This document shows positions 1 to 8,153 of a DNA stretch of 64,000 nucleotides, piece after piece. Position numbers and translations under genes: made by a program. Position 1 is the stretch's first letter. Each line of letters begins with the position of its first letter. Origin of the DNA: Deltaproteobacteria bacterium (GTDB lineage: Bacteria > Desulfobacterota > RBG-13-43-22); NCBI GenBank assembly GCA_016208255.1, contig JACQYK010000065.1:35686-99685 (forward strand), given 5' to 3'. The notes beneath the pieces are model-generated. The model ran no database searches, was not told the DNA's origin, and worked only from the letters and a program-made list of their open reading frames with translations.

Positions 1-913
1 ACGGGTCGGTCCCGGCCTTGTCCAAAACCAGATTCGCCAGGTTGCGAATCGTTTCGATGCTCGCGCCTCCCATCGTATCGATGAAGTTGGCCGGACGTCC
101 GCCGAAATGATGCACCATGTCCACCAGCCCCATGGTGGCACCGGCACCGGCACTGAGGATGGCGATATCGCCCCCCAGTTCCACATAAGTTATGCCTTGC
201 GCCCGCGCCTTGGCTTCCAAGGGTTCCCCGGAAGCTGTCCCTTTCATCTGAATGTCCGGATGGCGGAATAGCCCGTCATCATCCAATTCCAGCCAACAAC
301 CGGCAATACTGATTTTTCCATCCGACCCCAGGGAGATCGGATCGATGGTCATTCTTAGACAGTCCTTGGCGAAAAAAAGGGTATCCAACTGAACGATTAG
401 ATCGCTAACCTGCCTCAGCCCGACAGCCGGCACGGCCGCCTTTTTAGCCATCGCCAATGCCTGGTAGCGTCTCAAGGGTTGAAGCGGATCCCGCACAAAT
501 TCGACTTGCCTGGATAAAGACTGTACCCCGGACTCCGCGATGGAAAAAGACGAAGGCCCGATGGTCATTATCGACAATCCCCGAGCGTTATCGACAAAGA
601 AATCAATGCTGAATACCCAGCCGTCCGCGATGCAGTTTTCCAGGATTCTCTGACACGTCCTGGATGCCGGTGTGGTTCCGCCGGTCATACGTTCCAACTT
701 CCGTCGCAAATCCCCGGCATCTCCCGCGTAAGACAGAAACCCATGTCGGCCGCTTTCCAGCGCTGCCGCTCCGGTTGTTTTAATCATTACCGGAAAGGCG
801 ATGGTCTCTGCCCGATCTTCCGGTAATTCTACGGAATCGAACAGCACCGGCTTTGCCGCTCTGAGGCCGACCCCGGCCAGGAAGGTCAAGGCTTCACTTT
901 CCGAAAGTATCAT
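1..913 (-). CDS. Succinyl-CoA ligase beta-subunit-like protein (ATP-grasp), 3' end beyond window
   Basis: I translated an open frame that runs off the left edge (about 304 residues visible). The C-terminal part resembles the CoA-ligase domain of SucC/MtkA-type proteins: an AGAGATMGLVDMVHHFGG stretch followed by RPANFIDTMGGAS, which matches the SucC region that reads GGxPANFLDxGGGA. The N-terminal half fits a divergent ATP-grasp fold. The family couples ATP or GTP hydrolysis to acyl-CoA formation in the cytoplasm. The ATG at 913 overlaps the TGA of the fragment at 910..1008 as ATGA. The frame stays open further upstream, so the start is uncertain. An alpha subunit may follow outside the window; the substrate cannot be told. 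Confidence 0.7.
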   Translation of the reverse strand, partial: MILSESEALTFLAGVGLRAAKPVLFDSVELPEDRAETIAFPVMIKTTGAAALESGRHGFLSYAGDAGDLRRKLERMTGGTTPASRTCQRILENCIADGWVFSIDFFVDNARGLSIMTIGPSSFSIAESGVQSLSRQVEFVRDPLQPLRRYQALAMAKKAAVPAVGLRQVSDLIVQLDTLFFAKDCLRMTIDPISLGSDGKISIAGCWLELDDDGLFRHPDIQMKGTASGEPLEAKARAQGITYVELGGDIAILSAGAGATMGLVDMVHHFGGRPANFIDTMGGASIETIRNLANLVLDKAGTDP

Positions 914-1008
914 GCCCCCGAACCTATCTTGAGTTGTTTTTCCTGCCCCAAGGCCGATACCAAAAAGGGCGACAAAAGGAAAAAAGCAAGAATAAAAATC
1001 TTTTTCAT
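910..1008 (-). pseudogene. Orphan signal peptide, remnant of a TAXI/TRAP-type periplasmic receptor
   Basis: A 32-codon frame starts with ATG at 1008, with GAGGG eight bases upstream. It encodes MKKIFILAFFLLSPF, then a small-residue cleavage region (VSA), then QEKQLKIGSGA and a TGA. A lysine-rich start and hydrophobic core are a clear signal peptide. The mature start KQLKIGSGA resembles that of TAXI-family TRAP transporter receptors, which continue for about 300 residues. Here it ends at once and overlaps the next gene by ATGA, so it is probably the 5' remnant of a deleted gene. The family assignment rests on few residues. Confidence 0.5.
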
Positions 1009-1120
1009 TTCTTGGACCCTCATTATTCTGTTTATTTTTTATCCGAAAAAACTCTTCCGGAAGTAATCACCAGGATCCAGCAATGGCCTGAATATTACGG
1101 AAAGAGAAAAGGCTTCCAGG

Positions 1121-1852
1121 TCACCTCTTGGCTTTATTTGGTTTGTACTTTAAAAACGGTTGGTTTAAGGCATACTGTTTAAAACCTCTGGAAATATTGG
1201 CGACAACTCTTTGTCTAACCTTCTGGGCATCACCGGACCTGAGAGCCTCTATTATTCCCCGATGCTCTAAATTGTAATAGTCAACATTTTCAATATCGAT
1301 CCAGGCGGTATTCTGGGCACGAAAGATCAGAGTTTGATCGAACAGTTGGTTAATAATCCGGCAGACCGGTTTCCAGCCTGAAGCTTCGTATAAGGTCAGG
1401 TGAAACTCTCTATTCAGCAGAGTAAAATCAAAAGGGGCCGTTATGGGAGTGGCCTCTATCTGGGCGGCTAAGGCCTCCATCCGGGCGGCTGTTTCTTCCA
1501 GTTGGCCGATCACATCCGGTGTTATTCTTTGAGTAGCTTGAAAGGCGGCCTCACCCTCGAGGGCATAGCGGGCCTGATATAAGGCCTTTATCTCGTCAGG
1601 CTCTGGGGGATCAGCCACCACAACCCCTTTGTTGGGTAAAGAAACCACCAAACCGGAACCAGTCAGCTCCCGTAATGCTTCGCGGATGGCTACCCGTCCT
1701 AAACCCAATTCGGCTTCCATTTTTTCCGGTATGAGCCGTGTGCCTGATTTATACTGACCCGTAAGAACCCTCTCTCTGATCAAGTGGGCAGCTATTTCGG
1801 TCATGGTCTGATATAGGGGACCTGTTTTTTGAATGGTTGCCGAAATAGTCAT
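1121..1852 (-). CDS. FadR/FCD-type GntR family transcriptional regulator
   Basis: 243 residues. The first 80 hold a GntR winged helix-turn-helix with the family signature around LIPEKMEAELGLGRVAIREALRELTGSGLV. An all-helical FCD effector domain follows, with a histidine in the NREFHLTLYE motif and another in EHRGIIEALRSGD, positions where FCD proteins bind a metal and a carboxylate ligand. It lies upstream of, and co-directional with, the CoA-ligase-like gene, so it may control acid or acyl-CoA metabolism. A 26-bp near-palindrome sits 27 bp upstream of its start and is a plausible autoregulatory operator. The ligand is unknown. Confidence 0.85.
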   Translation of the reverse strand: MTISATIQKTGPLYQTMTEIAAHLIRERVLTGQYKSGTRLIPEKMEAELGLGRVAIREALRELTGSGLVVSLPNKGVVVADPPEPDEIKALYQARYALEGEAAFQATQRITPDVIGQLEETAARMEALAAQIEATPITAPFDFTLLNREFHLTLYEASGWKPVCRIINQLFDQTLIFRAQNTAWIDIENVDYYNLEHRGIIEALRSGDAQKVRQRVVANISRGFKQYALNQPFLKYKPNKAKR

Positions 1853-1878
1853 AGGGTTTTTTAATTTTTATATTTTGT

Positions 1879-1904
1879 ATTTTATATAATATATAATATA
1901 AAAT
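1879..1904. promoter_or_regulatory. AT-rich palindrome, probable GntR operator
   Basis: A 26-bp near-perfect inverted repeat: arms ATTTTATAT and ATATAAAAT flank ATATAT, with only one mismatched pair. It lies 27 bp upstream of the GntR start codon. GntR proteins bind such short dyads as dimers. The role is inferred from position and symmetry. Confidence 0.5.
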
Positions 1905-1959
1905 GATGTCAAGAATTTTTTTCTTTTTTTAAAAAAATGATAACCATAATAATTTATTA

Positions 1960-2075
1960 TAGATCCCACCAAGGCGGGATTGAGTTTCCTGGATTCCCGC
2001 TTCCGATCGAGCGGCCCGACCGACCGGAATGACGAATTCGGGCTTCCGGCGACTTTTTACGAGTCCATCAATCTT
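1960..2075. repeat. Dispersed hairpin-type repeat in the 1853..2324 gap
   Basis: GC-richer block in an AT-rich gap. It shares the words GATTCCCGCTTCCG, GACCGGAATGACG and GACTTTTTACGAGT with the blocks at 3800..3945 and 59560..59710. The rest of the gap to 2324 holds no convincing gene; an 18-codon frame at 2165 has nothing to support it. Confidence 0.55.
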
Positions 2076-2324
2076 TGTTATTGATAAGGATGTCTTATAT
2101 TCTCTCCTTATTAACTTAAACGGAAAAATGAAGAATATTAAAGAGCAGGAAAATGGGGGCTGACTATGGCCAATGAAGAAAGGTTTTTCCGCGAGGCAAA
2201 TTCTAAATTCAGAGGGATTTAATTGATTTAATTCCAGGATTAAAGCTTGGAGCCGCGGTTAAGTGATAACCAGTGTTCCCTTTCAACGGCTCCAAGCCTT
2301 TTCTGGCGAAAACAGGGATTATCC

Positions 2325-3740
2325 TTAATCACTCCATTTCCCGTATTTTTCTCTCAAGATCCGGTGCAGGATCTTACCGGTTCCGGTCCGCGGCATCTCG
2401 GCGTCAGTGATAAAATCGATAGTCTTGGGTTTTTTGAATGCGGCTATTTTCCCCTGGCAATAATCAATGATTTCTTTGGCCAGGGCCGAAGTTCCCTTAA
2501 ACCCTTCATGGAGAATCACGATGGCCTTGATGGCCTCCCCCCATTTTTTATCCGGTACGCCGATAACGGCCACATCTTTCACCGCCGGATGGCTGCCGAC
2601 TATATTTTCCACCTCCGAAGGATAGACATTCTCTCCGCCGGTGATGATCATATTGGCCTTGCGGTCCACCAGAACATAATAACCATCCTCATCCCGGCGG
2701 ACCATATCCCCGGCCGAAGACCAGCCGTTGTCAAAGGCCTCTTTGGTTTTTTCCGGTTCTTTCCAGTATTCGGTGAAGAGCATGGGGGTCCGGTAGAAAA
2801 GCTCCCCCACCTCGCCGTCGGGAACCGGCTGACGCTTTTCATCCAGGATACGGATCCGGTCGGTCCCAAAGATTTCACGACCGATGGAACCTAATTTTTT
2901 AAACTGATCCTCGGGCCGAAGCAGGGTCACCAGTCCGCCCTCAGTGGACCCGTAGGCCTCCCACAGTTCGGCGTTCTTGAAATAATCCATGATGGCCATT
3001 TTAAGGTCCTTGCGGGCCGGGGCCGAAGAAATCAAAAGCTGCCGGATGGAAGAGACATCGAGATTATTCTTGATCTCATCCGGCAGGGCCAGGATCATAA
3101 TGTAGTGGGTGGGGACGAGTGAAGTAAAAGTTATTTTGTATTCGGCGATAGTCTTGAGGAGGTCTTCCGGATCGAAGGAGACCATGTTGTAAACAAAGAC
3201 CGGGGCAGTAATCAGGGTATAAGGAAAAGAATAAAAAATGGAATTCACATGACACATGGGCATGACCAGCATCACCTTGTCGGTGTTGCGGACCCCCATA
3301 TTGATATTATTCAAGTAATAATCGGCAATATAGCTTTCATGGGAACGGACCACGCCTTTGGGACGGCCGGTTGTCCCGGATCCGTTAATGAGATCCACAA
3401 AAGGGGCCTCGACGATCATCCCTTTGCACTCCGAGTGATTGACGATAAACTCGATATCCGGCCCGGCCAGCCGGAACATCAGGGGAACCACGATCTGACC
3501 CCCTTTGGCTGCCCCGGCATAGATATCCATCCATTCCCCCCGATTGTAGGCTAACACGGCAAAACGGTCTTTTTGCCCGACCCCTATTCTATGAAGGCCG
3601 TTGGTTAAACGGCAGGACCGGTCATTCCATTGCTTAAAAGTGAACTCCTTGGACTTGTCCTGCCACCCGAGTTTATCCGGGTAATTGGTGGCATTCATCT
3701 TAAGGGCTGTTCCCATATGCATCCAGTTGCTTTTGGCCAT
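2325..3740 (-). CDS. AMP-dependent acyl-CoA synthetase/ligase with an internal deletion
   Basis: Start chosen at ATG 3740 (MAKSNWMHMG) because AAGGAGA lies about ten bases upstream; an upstream in-frame ATG falls in repeat DNA. The 471-residue protein is an ANL-superfamily adenylating enzyme that makes acyl-CoA via acyl-AMP. Visible motifs are SGTTGRPKG (phosphate-binding, near residue 121), YGSTEGG, the GELFYRTP and SAGDMVRRDEDGYY region, and TGTGKILHRILREKYG at the end with the catalytic lysine. Family members are usually 520-560 residues. Here VDLIN is joined directly to GSGTTG, so roughly 60 residues before the A3 motif are missing. Activity is doubtful. Confidence 0.85.
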   Translation of the reverse strand: MAKSNWMHMGTALKMNATNYPDKLGWQDKSKEFTFKQWNDRSCRLTNGLHRIGVGQKDRFAVLAYNRGEWMDIYAGAAKGGQIVVPLMFRLAGPDIEFIVNHSECKGMIVEAPFVDLINGSGTTGRPKGVVRSHESYIADYYLNNINMGVRNTDKVMLVMPMCHVNSIFYSFPYTLITAPVFVYNMVSFDPEDLLKTIAEYKITFTSLVPTHYIMILALPDEIKNNLDVSSIRQLLISSAPARKDLKMAIMDYFKNAELWEAYGSTEGGLVTLLRPEDQFKKLGSIGREIFGTDRIRILDEKRQPVPDGEVGELFYRTPMLFTEYWKEPEKTKEAFDNGWSSAGDMVRRDEDGYYVLVDRKANMIITGGENVYPSEVENIVGSHPAVKDVAVIGVPDKKWGEAIKAIVILHEGFKGTSALAKEIIDYCQGKIAAFKKPKTIDFITDAEMPRTGTGKILHRILREKYGKWSD

Positions 3741-3799
3741 ATTGATGTTCTCCTTTTTGAATTTTGACAAGTTGGTAAAAAGTCCCCGGAAGCCCGATT

Positions 3800-3945
3800 C
3801 TGTCATTCCGTTCGGTCGGCTTTGCCGACCTTAAAAAGAGACTTCCGGAGGAAGTCGAGAGAAAGCCGGAATCCAGGATCTTCAATCGCTTAGAAAACTA
3901 CCTGGACCCCGGCTTTCGCCGGGGTGACGGCTTTTTACGAGTTTA
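3800..3945. repeat. Twin-hairpin repeat block
   Basis: Contains hairpin GGTCGGC-TTT-GCCGACC (3814..3830), a spacer TTAAAAAGA, then hairpin GACTTCC-GGA-GGAAGTC (3840..3856), followed by GAAAGCCGGAATCC, CCCCGGCTTTCGCCGGGG and CTTTTTACGAG. The same arrangement recurs at 59590..59634, and variants occur elsewhere in the window. Confidence 0.75.
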
Positions 3946-4031
3946 ATCAATTTTTTGTCGTTTAATATTTTTTCTGGAAAACAGGAAGTTTAAATCTCTG
4001 AACTTTGAACTCCGAACTCCAAACTTTCTTA

Positions 4032-6614
4032 TCACTCGAGGGCCGAGGCAATGACCTCGGTGATGTCTTTGACTTTGATTTTTCCCTTTTTCTCTTTCCG
4101 CAACCGGGCCGCCCCCTGGGTCAGATTACTCTTACAGGAGGGGCAGGCGGAGACGATCACTTCGGCCCCCACTTCCAGGGCCTGGAGGACCCGGTCGTAG
4201 GCAATGTCCTGGCTGAGTGGATTATCAAAACCTTTGACCCCTCCTCCGCTCCCGCAGCACTTGGCCAGAAGGCGATTCATTTTAAATTCATTCAACTGCA
4301 GTCCCGGAATTTGTTTTAACAGATCCCGGGGTTCTTCAAAGATCTGCATATGACGCCCCAGATCGCAGGGATCATGGTAGACCGCCACCATCTTTCCCTT
4401 TTCCTTTAAGGGGATCTTTCCCTGTCTCATCAGTTCATTGAGATAAGTGACCACATGATGGACCTTGATCTCTCTATTCCCTCCATACTCCGGATATAAT
4501 TTGGAAAGGGTTCGAAAACACCCCGGGCAGCTGGTCACGATTTCCTTGACCTCCAGATCTGAAAATTTCCGGGTGTTGGCCGTTACACAGGCTTGAAAGT
4601 CTTTTTCGGCCCCGATCAGATAGCTCAGGTACCCGCAGCAGTCCTCCTCCTGTCCCAGGGTCGTATAGCTGACCCCCGCCTGGTCCAAGATGGCCATCAG
4701 GTTCGGAATCATATTGATATCCTGATAAGAGGCCACACACCCGGCAAAGAGCAGGACCTCGGCCCCCTTCCCTCCCGTTTTAAAGCCGGCAGGAAAAACG
4801 TCGGTTCGCTTCTCCCTGGGTTCACCGAAAGGATTGCCGTATTGGGCGATACTTTTCGAGCTGCTTTGAAAGACCGGTGGCAGGAAGCCGCTGTCCGCCA
4901 ATCTCTTCCGGGCTCCCTGCACCACATCAGCAACCTCCACCCGGGAAGGGCAGGTATATTTACAATTCAGACAGGTCGTACACTGGTACAGCCGTTCGGC
5001 TATCTCTTCAGAAGGCGCCAGACGGCCGCTCATCAGGTTGAAGGCCAGAAGCACCCGGCCCCGGGCATTCATGGTTTCCAGGCCGGTTTGGGAATAGGTG
5101 GGACATCCGGCCCGGCAGAATCCGCATAAGATACAGGCCATGATTTCATGGTCGATCTTTTCCCCGAAGCTTTTAATGTCTCCCGGTTTTTCTATCAGCG
5201 TGGCATAAGCCGATTTTTCATAAATATCCCTGATACTGTCTTCAAACCCCAGCTTTCCCGGATTCAGAATATTTTGGGGATCCAAAGCCTTTTTTATAGT
5301 TTTCATGATCTCCAGGCCCGGCCCCAGTTCTTCCTTGATAAAGGGAGATTTGGCCATGCCCAGACCATGTTCCGCTGTCAGGGTCCCCTTATATTTCAGG
5401 GTGAGGGCCAGAAAATCCTGACTGATCTTGCGCAGGGTTTCCCACTCCTTTGATTTCCGCACATCCATAATGAGCACGGCGTGGAGGTTTCCGTCACCGA
5501 TATGACCGAAGGTAGCGATAGGAGAGTCATGTTCCCGGCCGATTTTTTGAATTTCATGGATGATGGATTTGATTTGGCTGATAGGTACTCCAAAATCCTC
5601 GACGATGGGAATCTGCCGGTAACCCGGTTTGACCCGGGAAAGGGAGGGAACCAGCCCCTGTCTGGCCGACCACATGACCAGGCGTTTGGCCGGATCGTCG
5701 GACCATTCGTTCCCCAGTCCTCCAAATTCCCGGCAAATGGCATCAATTTGAGCCATTTGATCGGCAACCGCCTGACGGTGTCCGTCGATCTCCACAAAAA
5801 GGAGGCATTTGACCTGGGGAGGGATTTCCAGGTTCATGGCCTGTTTGACGACCCCTATGGAAACCTCGTCCAGGATCTCACAGGCGGACAAGGGGATACC
5901 GGAAGTTAATATCCTGACCACGGCCTCCCCGGCCTGATCGACGGAAGGAAAGAGCAGTTTGGCAAAAGCCAGGTAGGCCGGTTTAGGAAGGATCTTCAAA
6001 GTGGCGGCGGTGATAATTCCCAGGGTTCCTTCGGAAGTTGAGAAAAGACGGGTCAGATCATACCCGGCTGAACTTTTAGGAGCCAAAGTCCCGGTTCGGA
6101 TCACCTGGCCGTCGGCCAGGACCACCTCCAGACCCTTGACATAATCCCTGGTGGTCCCGTATTTGACCGCCCGAACTCCACTGGCATTACAGGCGATCAT
6201 ACCGCCGATGGTACAGGCCGGGGCGCTGCCCGGATCGGGGGGGAAAAAATGGGTCGGTTCCAGCCGGGCGTTCAAGGCGTTGCAGATAATGCCCGGTTCG
6301 ACAATTACATAACCGTCATTTTTATTGAGTTCGAGGACTCGATTCATTCGGGAAAGATCCAGCAGGATGCCTCCCTTGGCCGGTAATACGGCACCGGTCA
6401 CACTGGTTCCGGCCCCGCGGGCCACAACCGGGATGCTTTGGGCGGCGGCAATTTTCACGATACGGCTGACCTGATCGGAGGTTTGAGCAAAAACGATCAC
6501 ATCCGGAACACCTTCATGAACCGACATGTCCCGGGAAAAACCGATGCGGTCGATCAGGCCGGTATGGACATTTTCCTCGCCGACGACGGTTTTTAATTCT
6601 TCAATATACCCCAT
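4032..6614 (-). CDS. GlcD-GlcF fusion: FAD-linked 2-hydroxyacid oxidoreductase with Fe-S and CCG domains
   Basis: 860 residues; ATG at 6614 has AAGGAG upstream. Residues 1-210 are a PCMH FAD-binding domain (VARGAGTSVTGA near 65, PDPGSAPACTIGGM near 127). Residues 210-455 are the FAD-oxidase C-terminal domain (HIGDGNLHAV near 371, AEHGLGMAKSPF). Two 4Fe-4S motifs follow (CILCGFCRAGCP and CTTCLNCKYTCP), then two CCG domains (CCGYLSYLIG and CCGSGGGVKG). The layout is that of glycolate or D-lactate dehydrogenases that pass electrons to quinone, Etf or Hdr partners. Its position behind hdrB and a lipoyl protein suggests it feeds electrons into that module. The substrate is not identifiable. Confidence 0.88.
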   Translation of the reverse strand: MGYIEELKTVVGEENVHTGLIDRIGFSRDMSVHEGVPDVIVFAQTSDQVSRIVKIAAAQSIPVVARGAGTSVTGAVLPAKGGILLDLSRMNRVLELNKNDGYVIVEPGIICNALNARLEPTHFFPPDPGSAPACTIGGMIACNASGVRAVKYGTTRDYVKGLEVVLADGQVIRTGTLAPKSSAGYDLTRLFSTSEGTLGIITAATLKILPKPAYLAFAKLLFPSVDQAGEAVVRILTSGIPLSACEILDEVSIGVVKQAMNLEIPPQVKCLLFVEIDGHRQAVADQMAQIDAICREFGGLGNEWSDDPAKRLVMWSARQGLVPSLSRVKPGYRQIPIVEDFGVPISQIKSIIHEIQKIGREHDSPIATFGHIGDGNLHAVLIMDVRKSKEWETLRKISQDFLALTLKYKGTLTAEHGLGMAKSPFIKEELGPGLEIMKTIKKALDPQNILNPGKLGFEDSIRDIYEKSAYATLIEKPGDIKSFGEKIDHEIMACILCGFCRAGCPTYSQTGLETMNARGRVLLAFNLMSGRLAPSEEIAERLYQCTTCLNCKYTCPSRVEVADVVQGARKRLADSGFLPPVFQSSSKSIAQYGNPFGEPREKRTDVFPAGFKTGGKGAEVLLFAGCVASYQDINMIPNLMAILDQAGVSYTTLGQEEDCCGYLSYLIGAEKDFQACVTANTRKFSDLEVKEIVTSCPGCFRTLSKLYPEYGGNREIKVHHVVTYLNELMRQGKIPLKEKGKMVAVYHDPCDLGRHMQIFEEPRDLLKQIPGLQLNEFKMNRLLAKCCGSGGGVKGFDNPLSQDIAYDRVLQALEVGAEVIVSACPSCKSNLTQGAARLRKEKKGKIKVKDITEVIASALE

Positions 6615-6640
6615 GGAAAAACTCCTTCCAAAATAAATGG

Positions 6641-6680
6641 TTCAAGGTCCAAGGTTTAAGGTTTAAGGTTTAAGGTTTAA
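6641..6680. repeat. Degenerate heptamer repeat (AAGGTTT)
   Basis: Tandem units of GGTCCAAGGTTTAAGGTTT type in the gap between two genes. Similar seven-base arrays occur at 9648, 18991, 22450 and 22530. Confidence 0.7.
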
Positions 6681-6744
6681 TAAAAAGCTAAAACATTTTT
6701 GTTTTTTTACCGTGAACCTTTAGCCTTATACCGTATACCTGCTT

Positions 6745-7176
6745 TTATTTATTCATCAATTCTTTCACCCGGAGGATCTCCGATTCAATAAAGGGCTTCA
6801 GATCAGCGGCTGCCGTCAGGTTTTGTTTTTCCGCTTCCAGGTTATCGGGAGTGATCTTACAAATCCAGCCCTGGCCATAGGGAGAAGCATTAATGAGTTC
6901 CGGTTCGTCCTCCAGGCTCTCATTGATCGCGCTCACTTCACCTGAAAATACGGCGTAGATCCGGCCCACCCATTTTCCGGATTCAATGGACCCGAATGGT
7001 TTGCCCTGCTGGACCTTGCGCCCTTCTTCCGGCAGTTCCACATATCCGATATCACCGGCCAGCTTTTGGGCGAAGTCGGTAGTCCCCATCACCACGCTGC
7101 CGTCTTCGATCCGCGCCCAGAAATGATTTTTATCATACCATAAATCATCGGGGAAAAAGTACCCTTCTATTTCCAT
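6745..7176 (-). CDS. gcvH: Glycine cleavage H-protein-like lipoyl carrier
   Basis: 143 residues from ATG 7176; GGAGG is eight bases upstream, which favours it over the in-frame TTG at 7182. The lipoyl lysine is K68 in SIESGKWVGRIY, followed by the hammerhead FSGEVSAIN and the typical EDEPELINASPYGQGW. H-proteins shuttle a lipoyl-bound aminomethyl group, and related lipoyl carriers work with sHdr-type systems. No gcvP or gcvT is present, and the gene sits between hdrB and a GlcD/F protein. An accessory role with the Hdr cluster is therefore worth considering, but that is inference. Confidence 0.85.
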   Translation of the reverse strand: MEIEGYFFPDDLWYDKNHFWARIEDGSVVMGTTDFAQKLAGDIGYVELPEEGRKVQQGKPFGSIESGKWVGRIYAVFSGEVSAINESLEDEPELINASPYGQGWICKITPDNLEAEKQNLTAAADLKPFIESEILRVKELMNK

Positions 7177-7204
7177 AATCAATCCCTCCTTTCAAACTGG
7201 TTTT

Positions 7205-7287
7205 GTACGAAAATAGAGTTTAAAGTCAAACGAGCTTTGTTTTCATCCATGGTGGTGTCACGTCCCTGGCGGGGCGTGACGGTTTAA
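7205..7287. repeat. Palindromic repeat, family 1, overlapping the hdrB 3' end
   Basis: Reads CGAAAATAGAG ... CGAGCTTTGTTTTCAT ... GGTGGTGTCACG ... CGTGACGGTTTAAT. The distal hairpin pairs GTCACG with CGTGAC. The repeat supplies the last codons and stop of hdrB (LLNRHAPPGT). Other copies: 10641, 28999, 47766, 59192, 59746, 63646. Confidence 0.8.
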
Positions 7288-8142
7288 TAATTCCTTATCC
7301 TTGATCCGGTTCAGCTTAAACCCTAATGCATCCGGGGAGGCCCCCAAGGCCAATCCCAATAATTGAGGATAGTAGAGGACCGGCACTTTAATTTTTTTCC
7401 CCAGTCTCTTTTCAATTTTTTTTTGTTGATTTTCAAACATGACGTTGCAGAAAGGGCAGATCAGGACCAGGCCGTTTCCTCCCAGCCGGTCCACTTCGGA
7501 GAGTTTGTTACCGGCCAGGGTATTGGCCAGATCTTCCTTGATCCCCAAAACACTGCCCCCGCAGCAATCCAGCAGGGTTTCATATTGGAGGGCATTAGCC
7601 CCGGTGACTTCAATCAACTCGGTCAATGATTTAGGATTCTCCACCGGGTCTATCCCGCCGGCGGTTCGGGCCGGCTTGATATAGTGACAACCATAGTGCG
7701 GGGCGAAAGTAAAGCCGTAAAGCGGGCGGGTGATTTTTTCCCGAATTTTCTTAAGACCAATTTCCTCATAGAGGATACGGATAAAATGTTTGACCCGGGT
7801 CGTTCCCTTATATTCCAACCCCACCATCTTCAATCGATCATTGACCGGATTAAGCAAATCGCTGCGCTGTAGAAGCAGATGGTTGGCCTCGCTTAAGAAA
7901 GCGCCACAGGCGCTGCATAAGGTACAAACCGGGAGACCGGCCTGTTCAGCCAGGGCCAGGTTGCGGGCGGCAACGACCAGGGAATCAAAATTATTGATGG
8001 ATTTCAATGGAAAACCGCAGCATTGAAAATCATCGAGATCAACCAGCTCCAACCCCAATTGACGGGCCACCCAACGGGCGGAAAGCTCGTAATTCAGATT
8101 GCGGACCGGGACCGTACAGCCTAAAAAGAAAGCATATTTCAT
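7258..8142 (-). CDS. hdrB: Heterodisulfide reductase subunit B-like protein
   Basis: 294 residues with two CCG domains. The first has GCTVPVR, QCCGFPLKSI and CTLCSACGAF; the second has GCHYIKPART, DCCGGSVLGIK and CPFCNVMFENQ. In HdrB these cysteines hold the non-cubane iron-sulfur clusters that reduce disulfides or pass electrons to a partner enzyme. Here the likely partner is the MetFV complex encoded upstream. The protein normally pairs with HdrC, whose gene is separated from it by a RAYT element. The last ten residues come from a palindromic repeat and are probably not conserved. Confidence 0.9.
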   Translation of the reverse strand: MKYAFFLGCTVPVRNLNYELSARWVARQLGLELVDLDDFQCCGFPLKSINNFDSLVVAARNLALAEQAGLPVCTLCSACGAFLSEANHLLLQRSDLLNPVNDRLKMVGLEYKGTTRVKHFIRILYEEIGLKKIREKITRPLYGFTFAPHYGCHYIKPARTAGGIDPVENPKSLTELIEVTGANALQYETLLDCCGGSVLGIKEDLANTLAGNKLSEVDRLGGNGLVLICPFCNVMFENQQKKIEKRLGKKIKVPVLYYPQLLGLALGASPDALGFKLNRIKDKELLNRHAPPGT

Positions 8143-8153
8143 GGTGTTTTTTC

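Noticed and set aside
2165..2221. 18-codon ORF beginning MANEERFFREANSK
   Set aside because: Too short, no homology recognised, and no other support.
7177..7182. TTG start two codons upstream for the H-protein
   Set aside because: It lies only two bases from the GGAGG; the ATG at 7176 has proper spacing.
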